From Chloroflexota bacterium (GTDB taxonomy: Bacteria > Chloroflexota > Dehalococcoidia > GIF9 > AB-539-J10): a DNA stretch of 5,263 bases. Positions 1 to 5,263 of this stretch are shown piece by piece. Under the pieces are notes generated by a model that saw only the letters and a list, made by a program, of their open reading frames with translations, did not search any database and had not been told where the DNA came from. The DNA is taken from the NCBI GenBank assembly GCA_020346965.1, contig CP070793.1, forward strand, positions 623,713 through 628,975. The letters are read 5' to 3'. A program made the translations under genes and the position numbers. Each line of letters begins with the position of its first letter. Within the stretch, counting starts at the first letter, position 1.

Positions 1-1742
1 ACAATGCCTATACTACGGGACAGGGGAAAATTGTCCTTCGGGCTCAAGCCAGCGAACTGACTACCAAGACCGGCAAGAAGCAAATAATCATTACAGAGCT
101 TCCCTACCAAGTAAACAAGGCAGCTCTGGTAGAGCGGATAGCTGAGCTGGTCAAAGTCAAGAGAATTTCCGGGGTGGCAGAGGTGCGTGATGAATCGGAT
201 AGAGAAGGCATGCGCATTGTTATCGAACTCAAAAAAGAAGGACAGCCTCGACAGATACTTAATAACCTCCACAAGTATACTGCCATGCAATCTGCTTTCT
301 TTATCAATATGGTGGCGTTAGTCGACGGACAACCTAAAGTAATAAACCTTAAAGAAGCGCTAACCTATTACATTGACTATCGCTTTCAGGTCATTACCAG
401 GAGGTCTCAGTTTGAACTGGATAAAGCAAAGGACAGGGCTCATATCCTAGAGGGCTTCAGAATTGCTCTAAACAATATGGAGCAAGTAATCAAGATTATT
501 CGGCAGTCTCAAACCGTAGAATCGGCCCGTTCCAACCTAATGGCGGCTTTTGCTCTGTCACACATTCAAGCGCAAGCTATCCTTGATATGCCGCTCCGTA
601 GACTAGCTAAGCTAGAGCAAGACAAAATAACTGAGGAATATGCCGCCGTGATAAAGAATATTTCCTACCTCGAAGATTTGCTGGCAAATCCCCGGAAAGT
701 CTTATCGCTTGTTGCCCAGGATGCTGAGGAGCTTAAAACCAAATATGGTGACGCCCGGCGGACCGTAGTGAAAGCAGAGGAAATTGAAGAATTTCGTACT
801 GAAGACCTCGTTCCTCACGAATCAATGGTAGTCACCTTAACCAACAAGGGATTCATCAAGAGGATTCCTGCCGCGACTTATCGGCTGCAACACCGTGGCG
901 GAAAAGGTGTCATAGGCATGGTAACCCGGGGCGGTGATACAGTGAACCACATCTTAGTAGCTGACACTCATGATAATCTCCTCTTTTTCACCAGCACTGG
1001 TAAGGTTTATTGTATTAAGTGCTACGAGGTTCCCCAAGATTCCTCCCGCACAGCCAAGGGGATAGCCCTGGTGAATTTATTGCCTATTGACCTGGCAGAC
1101 GAAGTGACTGTGCTGCTAGCCATAACAAGCTTTCCTTCAGACAGGTTTTTGCTGATGGCTACTATAGGTGGCGTGGTCAAAAAGACAACACTAGATAAGT
1201 TTGCTTCGATAAGGAGGAATGGTATTATTGCCATGGGGCTCAGGAATCGGGACAAGCTGACGTCAGCAGGCGTAGTAGCCGATGAAGATGAGGTCATCCT
1301 GGTGAGCAGAAATGGGAAGGCTATTAGATTTAAGGTACAAAGCCTGAGGACTGCGTCTCGAACCAGTGGCGGTGTTCGTGGCATTCGCCTGGTGGACGAT
1401 TATGTTGTTGGCATGGGCATTGTCCTTCCCGACACCTATGTGCTGACCGTGACCGAAAAAGGGTTTGGTAAGCTAACGCCGATAAAAAACTATCCCGTTC
1501 ACAATAGGGGCAGTAAGGGAGTAAGAACTTACAGGGTTAACCCCCAAACGGGTAACCTAGCTCTATCTAAGCTTGTATCCCAGCAGGGCTCACTTGTAAT
1601 GCTATCAACCAGGGGCAACGTGGTAAACATCCCGATGGAGCAAATCCCGATTCAAAGCAGGAACGGCCGGGGAGCCAGGCTTATGGGTTTAGCTGAAGAT
1701 GATACGGTGACTTCAGCCACCTGGGTCTTCCGGCACGACTAA
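1..1742 (+). CDS. gyrA: DNA gyrase subunit A, 5'-truncated by window edge
   Basis: This is the A subunit of type IIA topoisomerase, which with GyrB introduces negative supercoils using ATP. The frame is open from base 3, giving 579 visible residues to TAA at 1740-1742. About 230 N-terminal residues lie outside, by comparison with the E. coli protein, so the catalytic Tyr and quinolone-resistance region cannot be seen. Visible in order are the YTTGQGK segment, ELPYQVNK (about residues 33-40), RDESDREGMRIVIELKK, INMVAL, the coiled-coil, and the QAQAILDM gate region (about residue 189). The C-terminal domain starts near residue 274. Six repeated strand units beginning near bases 828, 972, 1143, 1290, 1437 and 1590 match the six-bladed pinwheel. 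The GyrA box (888-908) reads QHRGGKG and marks this as GyrA rather than ParC, although the usual second-position Arg is His. No acidic C-terminal tail follows. The internal GTG at 174 is not the start, because homology continues upstream of it. Confidence 0.97.
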   Translation, partial: NAYTTGQGKIVLRAQASELTTKTGKKQIIITELPYQVNKAALVERIAELVKVKRISGVAEVRDESDREGMRIVIELKKEGQPRQILNNLHKYTAMQSAFFINMVALVDGQPKVINLKEALTYYIDYRFQVITRRSQFELDKAKDRAHILEGFRIALNNMEQVIKIIRQSQTVESARSNLMAAFALSHIQAQAILDMPLRRLAKLEQDKITEEYAAVIKNISYLEDLLANPRKVLSLVAQDAEELKTKYGDARRTVVKAEEIEEFRTEDLVPHESMVVTLTNKGFIKRIPAATYRLQHRGGKGVIGMVTRGGDTVNHILVADTHDNLLFFTSTGKVYCIKCYEVPQDSSRTAKGIALVNLLPIDLADEVTVLLAITSFPSDRFLLMATIGGVVKKTTLDKFASIRRNGIIAMGLRNRDKLTSAGVVADEDEVILVSRNGKAIRFKVQSLRTASRTSGGVRGIRLVDDYVVGMGIVLPDTYVLTVTEKGFGKLTPIKNYPVHNRGSKGVRTYRVNPQTGNLALSKLVSQQGSLVMLSTRGNVVNIPMEQIPIQSRNGRGARLMGLAEDDTVTSATWVFRHD

Positions 1743-1766
1743 GTGCTGTGAATGCAAATTGGCCTC

Positions 1767-1837
1767 GGCCTTTTGTCATTCTGAGCGCAGCGAAGAATCT
1801 ATCTTCTGGGCCAATACTGGATCTGACACAATAGGCC
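1767..1837. repeat. Imperfect inverted repeat with GTCATTCTG-type unit, downstream of gyrA
   Basis: A short palindromic element lies in the gyrA/zinc-ribbon spacer. Its left end GGCCT (1767-1771) pairs with AGGCC (1833-1837). Inside that, TTGTCA (1773-1778) pairs with TGACA plus A (1824-1828 and 1831) across a two-base bulge. The left arm runs GTCATTCTGAGC then GCGAAGAATCT (1775-1800). The opening GTCATTCTG is identical to two copies in the 2531-2660 element, so the two probably belong to one dispersed family. I infer a degenerate non-autonomous element or REP-like palindrome. As RNA it could protect or trim the gyrA 3' end, but it lacks the T-tract of a standard terminator. Confidence 0.55.
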
Positions 1838-1866
1838 TTGAAGTAGCATGAATATGCCTGTAATAT
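1838..1866 (+). promoter_or_regulatory. Candidate sigma-70 promoter for the zinc-ribbon gene
   Basis: TTGAAG (1838-1843) and TAATAT (1861-1866) are separated by exactly 17 bases, and each matches the consensus hexamer at 4 of 6 positions. Transcription would start near 1873, about 24 bases before the ATG at 1897, leaving room for the AGGAGGT Shine-Dalgarno at 1886-1892. The -35 box begins directly after the preceding palindrome. This is a prediction from sequence only. Confidence 0.4.
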
Positions 1867-1896
1867 ACAACGTAAATAGAACATTAGGAGGTTATT

Positions 1897-2337
1897 ATGT
1901 TTTGTTCTCACTGTGGTGCGGAAAATCCTGACGACGCCAAGTTTTGCTCCAAGTGTGGCAACAGGCTTGGCGCCGCTGCAACACCAACTGAAGATGCAGT
2001 CAAATCAGAGGCGGAGAGCAGCACAGGTTTGTCGGCCAATGTAGCCGGGCTTCTTTGCTACGTGTTGGGTTGGATAACAGGAATAGTTTTTCTAGTATTG
2101 GAAAAGAAGAGCACCTTCGTCAAATTCCACGCCTACCAGTCCATTATGACTTTCGGTATATTGACAGTAGCTCAACTTGTTCTGGGTTGGATCCCTTTTA
2201 TTGGTTGGGTCCTTAATATACTCATCGGGATTCTAATGTTTATCTTATGGATTATCCTCATAATCCAGGCAGGGACAGGCAAAATGTGGAAGGTGCCCTG
2301 GGCAGGCGATTGGGCTGAGAAGCAAATCAGCAGGTAA
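1897..2337 (+). CDS. Zinc-ribbon plus DUF4870-like small membrane protein
   Basis: This 146-residue protein has no established function. Residues 1-21 form a zinc ribbon with Cys3, Cys6, Cys17 and Cys20 in CxxC...CxxC spacing, of the short zinc_ribbon type common at the N-termini of bacterial membrane proteins. A polar, acidic linker (about 22-46) follows. Three hydrophobic segments come next (about 49-68, 82-103 and 104-124). The loop FVKFHAYQS (74-82) and the closing VPWAGDWAE (133-141) are typical of the DUF4870/Tic20-like family. No signal peptide is seen, and the ribbon is probably cytoplasmic. The start is well supported: AGGAGGT at 1886-1892 sits four bases before the ATG. It appears monocistronic, with its own candidate promoter and a large gap before dnaX. 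Repeat elements lie on both sides. The family match is from recognised motifs, and any role, such as membrane homeostasis, would be a guess. Confidence 0.88.
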   Translation: MFCSHCGAENPDDAKFCSKCGNRLGAAATPTEDAVKSEAESSTGLSANVAGLLCYVLGWITGIVFLVLEKKSTFVKFHAYQSIMTFGILTVAQLVLGWIPFIGWVLNILIGILMFILWIILIIQAGTGKMWKVPWAGDWAEKQISR

Positions 2338-2530
2338 AGCACCTGACTATTTAGTGCCCTAGTCTGATGAATCAGATAACTAAAGATAGATATTCAGCTT
2401 TCCGCCGTGGAGGTATGTATCGGGGAATTCTTCCATCCTTATGCCGCCCTACTATAAGTCACTCGAATTGATGTAGAATCTAATATGTGTTTCCTTAGTT
2501 AGCTCAAAAAAAACTATTCAGTGAAACCAG
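2338..2530. other. Non-coding spacer, left half; no recognisable content
   Basis: This stretch holds no credible coding region on either strand. Small structures are present: a five-pair stem TCTGA/TCAGA at 2363-2367 and 2372-2376 with a tetraloop, and TAGTT/AACTA at 2496-2500 and 2512-2516 enclosing an eight-A tract. Neither stem is followed by a T-tract, so neither reads as an intrinsic terminator. No tRNA, riboswitch or CRISPR pattern is apparent. It may hold the 3' end of the upstream transcript or decayed sequence. Confidence 0.5.
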
Positions 2531-2547
2531 TTGTCATTCTGAACCCT

Positions 2548-2579
2548 TCGCTTCGCGTCATTCTGGAGGAGCGAAGCGA
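2548..2579. repeat. Perfect 9-bp inverted repeat (hairpin) inside the element
   Basis: TCGCTTCGC (2548-2556) is the exact reverse complement of GCGAAGCGA (2571-2579), with a 14-base loop that contains the second GTCATTCTG unit. It is the strongest stem in the spacer. It has no following T-tract, so it is read as part of the repeat element rather than a terminator. Confidence 0.6.
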
Positions 2580-2623
2580 CCGAAGAGTCTCATTCAGGAT
2601 AAACTCCGCCCAAAAAATCTAAG

Positions 2624-2654
2624 CCCTTCACCATGATTCTATCGTGGCTCAGGG
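2624..2654. repeat. Second hairpin at the right end of the element
   Basis: CCATGAT (2631-2637) pairs with ATCGTGG (2641-2647) over a three-base loop, with one G-U pair in RNA. It is extended by CCCT/AGGG (2624-2627 and 2651-2654) across a 3x3 internal loop. The structure overlaps the right terminal inverted repeat and lies about 70 bases before the dnaX start. Confidence 0.45.
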
Positions 2655-2686
2655 TGACAAAATAAAGTAATGTCCCGGAAACTCCC

Positions 2687-2715
2687 TTTGGGGATTGAGA
2701 GGAGGGGTGTATAAT
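2687..2715 (+). promoter_or_regulatory. Candidate promoter of the dnaX-ybaB-recR operon
   Basis: A perfect TATAAT lies at 2710-2715, immediately preceded by TG. The only sequence at 17-base spacing is TTTGGG (2687-2692), a poor -35, so recognition would rest on the -10 region. The predicted transcript start (about 2720-2725) falls at or just before the dnaX ATG at 2725, implying a very short or absent leader. An alternative is that the real promoter lies further upstream and this AT-rich box is incidental. Confidence 0.4.
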
Positions 2716-2724
2716 ATAGAGCGT

Positions 2725-4317
2725 ATGGGTTCTTCTGAGGTTTTTTACCGCAAGTGGCGGCCACAGACTCTAAATGAGGTGTTGGGACAAGAGCCTATAA
2801 CTCAGACTCTACGCCATGCTGTAGAGGGTGGAAAGATAGCTCATGCATACCTTTTTTGTGGTCCGCGAGGTACAGGCAAAACCAGTACAGCGCGTATCTT
2901 AGCCAAGGCAGTCAATTGTCCTAATCAATCAGGTGGGGAGCCGTGCAATACCTGCGATATTTGTCGTTCAATCACCGAGGGTAGGGCTTTAGATGTAATA
3001 GAGATAGATGCTGCCAGCAACCGCGGCATTGACGAAATCCGCAGCCTGAGGGAAAAGGCAAACTACGCCCCCAGTCTCGCTCGCTATAAGGTATATATCA
3101 TAGACGAAGTCCACATGCTCACCGAGGCGGCCTGTAATGCCCTATTGAAAACATTGGAGGAGCCACCTGGGCATGTAATCTTTGCTTTGGCTACCACGGA
3201 AGCACACAAAGTTATAACCACCATAGTCTCGAGGTGTCAGCGATTTAATTTTCATCGTCTGCGGCAAAGCGAGATAGTGGAAAAACTCAAGCTCATATGC
3301 GAGAAAGAGGGAATTCACATTGAACCTGCTTCTTTAGAGCTAGTTGCTCGTGCTGCTACCGGGAGCCTTCGAGACGCTGAAAATATCCTGCAGCAGATGA
3401 TTGCTTACTATGGCAATCGAATTGAGCTGGACCAGGTTCAAGCAGAGCTTGGCATCGGTTGGGATCCGCGGGTTAGACAGCTAGCAAGATGTGTGGTCAA
3501 TAGGGATGTGGCTGCCGGGCTAAAAATTATAAGTAGCCTGAACAGCGATGGCATTGACCTCCGTCAGTTCAATATGGGCTTGGTAGAATATCTTCGAGGT
3601 TTGCTGCTGTCTAAATCACAATGCGAAGAGGCTCTGGATGTTACCGACGAAGACTTGGCTGAGATGAAAAATCTTGCGACGAATACCACGCTGGATTATC
3701 TGCTCCAGGCAGTTAAGTCTTTCTCCAACATAGATTCCCGCGGCAATAATTACTCCGCCTTGCCCTTAGAATTGGCTTTAATGGGATGTGTTTTGTCCCC
3801 GCCTACAGGACAAGAGCAGCCGACTACAAATAAACCTACGGAGGCAGCTGACGATACCGAAATAACCGAATCATTAGAGCAAGCTGAGGTTTCCGCGGGA
3901 CTGGATACCGACATATTCGAGACTGAGATTCCCAGCGAAGAGGCCCCCAAGGATATTGATTACCTCCGTAGCCGCTGGAGGGAGTTCATTCAATCTTTGC
4001 GAGGGGAAGGTTCCAGCGGTAATTTGGACGCCTTTTTGCGGAGTGCCTGCGATCCAGTAGCGCTTGAGGATGATACACTGGTACTAGGTTTCTATTATTC
4101 CTTCCATAAGGAGAAGATTGAGGACGCTAAATATCGCCATCTGATAGAGAAGAAGCTGAGTGATAAGTTTGGCAGTCCCAGCAAAGTGCGCTGTGTCCTT
4201 AGGCCGAAAGCCAGGCAAAGAGCCATGGAAGGTCATCTAGTTAGGGCAGCGCTGGAAATGGGTGGCAGGGTCACCAGTGTGGTCGAAGACCCGACTCTGG
4301 CGAGAGGAGAGAAATGA
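2725..4317 (+). CDS. dnaX: DNA polymerase III subunit gamma/tau
   Basis: DnaX is the AAA+ motor subunit of the clamp loader that places the beta clamp on primed DNA and ties together the replisome. From ATG 2725 it has 530 residues. Seen in order are YRKWRP (8-13), Walker A GPRGTGKT (46-53), a zinc module with Cys65, Cys74, Cys77 and Cys80, Walker B IIDEVH (125-130), sensor-1 ATTEAHK (156-162), the SRC arginine-finger motif (169-171) and sensor-2 SLRDAEN (214-220). A helical collar domain lies at about 240-355. An acidic linker (about 361-410) joins a C-terminal domain (411-530) that I infer holds polymerase or helicase contacts. ATG 2725 is chosen because family homology begins there. The in-frame TTG 2695 lacks a Shine-Dalgarno, and GGAGG at 2701-2705 is 19 bases from the ATG. 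No A-rich slippery heptamer for a gamma frameshift is seen. It overlaps the next gene by four bases. Confidence 0.96.
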   Translation: MGSSEVFYRKWRPQTLNEVLGQEPITQTLRHAVEGGKIAHAYLFCGPRGTGKTSTARILAKAVNCPNQSGGEPCNTCDICRSITEGRALDVIEIDAASNRGIDEIRSLREKANYAPSLARYKVYIIDEVHMLTEAACNALLKTLEEPPGHVIFALATTEAHKVITTIVSRCQRFNFHRLRQSEIVEKLKLICEKEGIHIEPASLELVARAATGSLRDAENILQQMIAYYGNRIELDQVQAELGIGWDPRVRQLARCVVNRDVAAGLKIISSLNSDGIDLRQFNMGLVEYLRGLLLSKSQCEEALDVTDEDLAEMKNLATNTTLDYLLQAVKSFSNIDSRGNNYSALPLELALMGCVLSPPTGQEQPTTNKPTEAADDTEITESLEQAEVSAGLDTDIFETEIPSEEAPKDIDYLRSRWREFIQSLRGEGSSGNLDAFLRSACDPVALEDDTLVLGFYYSFHKEKIEDAKYRHLIEKKLSDKFGSPSKVRCVLRPKARQRAMEGHLVRAALEMGGRVTSVVEDPTLARGEK

Positions 4318-4619
4318 ATAAACACCTTATGCGCCAAGCAAAGGAGCTGCAGGCAAGACTAGCCAAAGCCCAAGAAGAGCTGGGCAATGCCCAAGTCGAG
4401 GCAAGTGCCGGCGGAGGGGCGGTAACTGTGGTTATTGATGGACACCAAAAGGTCCAGTCAGTGAAGATTGCCCCTGAGGCAGTCGACCTGCAAGATATGG
4501 GCCTTTTGGAAGACCTAGTGCTGGCAGCCGTAAACGAAGCCATCAAAAAGTCCCAGGAGCTGGCTCAGGATCGCCTTGGTGAATTGACGGGAGGCTTCAA
4601 GATCCCGGGGCTAATGTAA
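4314..4619 (+). CDS. ybaB: YbaB/EbfC family nucleoid-associated DNA-binding protein
   Basis: This 101-residue protein has the standard length and layout of the YbaB/EbfC (DUF149) family. Members are small dimeric proteins that bind DNA and are thought to shape the nucleoid or assist RecR-linked repair. The N-terminal helix (KHLMRQAKELQARLAKAQEE, about 3-22) is a long amphipathic coiled-coil. A beta region follows (GGGAVTVVIDGHQKVQSVKI), then a helix containing EDLVLAAVNEAIKKSQEL, and the conserved ending GGFKIPGLM. Its ATG overlaps the dnaX stop as ATGA, and AGGAG at 4305-4309 lies four bases upstream inside dnaX, so translation is probably coupled. The dnaX-ybaB-recR order is widely conserved in bacteria, which supports the call. 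The biochemical role is known from relatives only and is not shown here. Confidence 0.95.
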   Translation: MNKHLMRQAKELQARLAKAQEELGNAQVEASAGGGAVTVVIDGHQKVQSVKIAPEAVDLQDMGLLEDLVLAAVNEAIKKSQELAQDRLGELTGGFKIPGLM

Positions 4620-4638
4620 AAGGCGGAGTTGATTTTGC

Positions 4639-5244
4639 ATGAACTTCCTCCCCACCGCACAGCCGGTAGCTCGCCTGATCGAGGAGCTACATAAGCTGCC
4701 TGGCATCGGTCCCAAGAGTGCTCAGCGGTTGGCTTATTTCTTATTGCGCACCCCTGAAGAGCAGGCTAGAGCTCTGGCCGAAGCCATTGTAGCTGTAAAA
4801 GAGAGAATCGTCTTTTGCTCCCAATGCCAGAACATCACTGAAACCGACCCCTGCCCTATCTGTCAGGATAGGGAGCGTGACCACACCAAAATATGCGTTG
4901 TGGAAGAGCCCCTGGATATATTAGCGTTAGAGCGTACCCGGGGATATAACGGTTTGTATCATGTCCTTCATGGTGTGCTCTCCCCCATGGAAGGGGTGGG
5001 ACCTGAGGAGCTGAGGATAAAGGAGCTTCTAGACCGTCTCCAGGGCGGTTCAACTCAGGAGATTGTTTTAGCCACTAATCCCAACCTGGAGGGAGAGGCT
5101 ACCGCTATGTATCTTCATCGCCTGATAGCCCCCCTGGGGATAAAGACTACCCGCCTGGCCAGGGGACTTCCCTTCGGCAGCGACCTGGAATACGCTGATG
5201 AGGTCACCTTAACCCGTGCCCTTGAGGGAAGGCAAGAGGTTTAG
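4639..5244 (+). CDS. recR: Recombination mediator protein RecR
   Basis: RecR acts with RecO and RecF to load RecA onto single-stranded gaps and so supports recombinational repair at stalled forks. At 201 residues the gene is full length. Visible are the helix-hairpin-helix [17 protein letters not shown] (20-36), a zinc finger with Cys60, Cys63, Cys72 and Cys75, and the Toprim domain starting at [10 protein letters not shown] (85-94, with the conserved Glu) and continuing through [15 protein letters not shown] (145-159). The conserved C-terminal stretch is [17 protein letters not shown] (171-187). ATG 4639 follows ybaB by 19 bases with AGGCGGAG at 4621-4628, ten bases before the start, so it is read as the third gene of the operon. 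All expected key residues are present. The window ends 19 bases after the stop, and no terminator can be judged there. Confidence 0.97.
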   Translation: MNFLPTAQPVARLIEELHKLPGIGPKSAQRLAYFLLRTPEEQARALAEAIVAVKERIVFCSQCQNITETDPCPICQDRERDHTKICVVEEPLDILALERTRGYNGLYHVLHGVLSPMEGVGPEELRIKELLDRLQGGSTQEIVLATNPNLEGEATAMYLHRLIAPLGIKTTRLARGLPFGSDLEYADEVTLTRALEGRQEV

Positions 5245-5263
5245 ATTCCCAAGTTTGAGAGAC

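Larger units (their letters stand above)
2531..2660. repeat. MITE-like palindromic element with terminal inverted repeats
   Basis: This 130-bp non-coding element opens with TTGTCATTCTGA (2531-2542) and closes with TCAGGGTGACAA (2649-2660). The ends are inverted copies matching at 10 of 12 positions. It contains two copies of GTCATTCTG at 2533 and 2557, 24 bases apart, the second followed by GCGAAGCGA and GAAGAGTCT. The same opening unit occurs downstream of gyrA. Two internal hairpins are visible (listed separately). There is no open reading frame, so any movement would have to be driven in trans by a transposase outside the window. No clear target-site duplication flanks it: the left flank is AACCAG and the right flank AATAAA. 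A MITE or REP-like palindrome fits best. Confidence 0.6.

Noticed and set aside
1022..1384. 120-codon open frame on the minus strand inside gyrA
   Set aside because: It lies wholly opposite a well-conserved gyrA region, shows no recognisable domain and is best explained as an antisense shadow. The shorter minus-strand frames at 104-307, 3750-3950, 4271-4546 and 4856-5053 were rejected for the same reason.
174..1742. Internal GTG at 174 as the start of a complete gyrA-like gene
   Set aside because: The same frame is open to base 3, and the upstream residues (YTTGQGK, ELPYQVNK) match GyrA, so the gene simply begins outside the window.
1681..1911. Minus-strand open frame across the gyrA end and the following spacer
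   Set aside because: Part of it reads through the palindromic repeat, and the rest covers the gyrA end and the promoter and start of the next gene. The product has no recognisable motif. Frames of this sort through GTCATTCTG-type repeats are a common annotation artefact.
2360..2382. Hairpin after the zinc-ribbon gene as a terminator
   Set aside because: The stem is only five pairs plus a bulged three-pair extension, and no T-tract follows.
2531..2660. CRISPR array or tRNA-like gene in the long spacer
   Set aside because: The repeated units are inverted or only two in number, with no regular spacers. No tRNA cloverleaf or T-loop consensus is visible.
2695..2724. TTG 2695 or GTG 2707 as the dnaX start
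   Set aside because: The ten extra residues do not resemble DnaX N-termini. TTG 2695 has no Shine-Dalgarno, and GGAGG is only one base from GTG 2707, too close to serve it.
4314..5244. Undescribed system in the ybaB-recR region
   Set aside because: Both proteins have normal length and all expected motifs, and the dnaX-ybaB-recR order is widespread, so this is a standard housekeeping operon.

Overview
The window is an ordinary chromosomal stretch of a bacterium that carries replication, topology and recombination housekeeping genes, all on the + strand. It probably comes from Chloroflexota, class Dehalococcoidia, or a related lineage. That assignment is an inference from three things: the style of the GyrA and DnaX proteins, the dnaX-ybaB-recR arrangement, and short GTCATTCTGA-type dispersed palindromes of a kind I associate with those genomes. 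No marker in the window proves it.

Layout: (1) 1-1742 is the 3' two-thirds of gyrA, cut by the left window edge. It holds the end of the breakage-reunion region, the coiled-coil and the six-bladed C-terminal DNA-wrapping domain with a GyrA box. (2) 1743-1896 is a spacer with an imperfect inverted repeat that begins with a GTCATTCTG-type unit, followed by a plausible sigma-70 promoter and a strong Shine-Dalgarno. (3) 1897-2337 encodes a small membrane protein made of an N-terminal zinc ribbon and a three-helix DUF4870-like domain. (4) 2338-2724 is a long non-coding gap. Its left half shows nothing recognisable. Its right half holds a MITE-like element of about 130 bp with inverted ends and internal hairpins, then a TATAAT box just upstream of dnaX. 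(5) 2725-5244 is the dnaX-ybaB/ebfC-recR operon, with a 4-nt ATGA overlap between the first two genes and a 19-nt gap before recR.

The genes fit together functionally. Gyrase removes positive supercoils ahead of the fork, DnaX builds the clamp loader of the replicative polymerase, EbfC/YbaB binds DNA and is often co-encoded with recR, and RecR works with RecO/RecF in gap repair. The zinc-ribbon/DUF4870 protein has no evident link to this theme. It is bracketed by the two repeat elements.

I found no previously undescribed system. The points most worth a second look are the two related palindromic elements flanking the zinc-ribbon gene, the dnaX start with no properly spaced Shine-Dalgarno, and a histidine substitution in the GyrA box.
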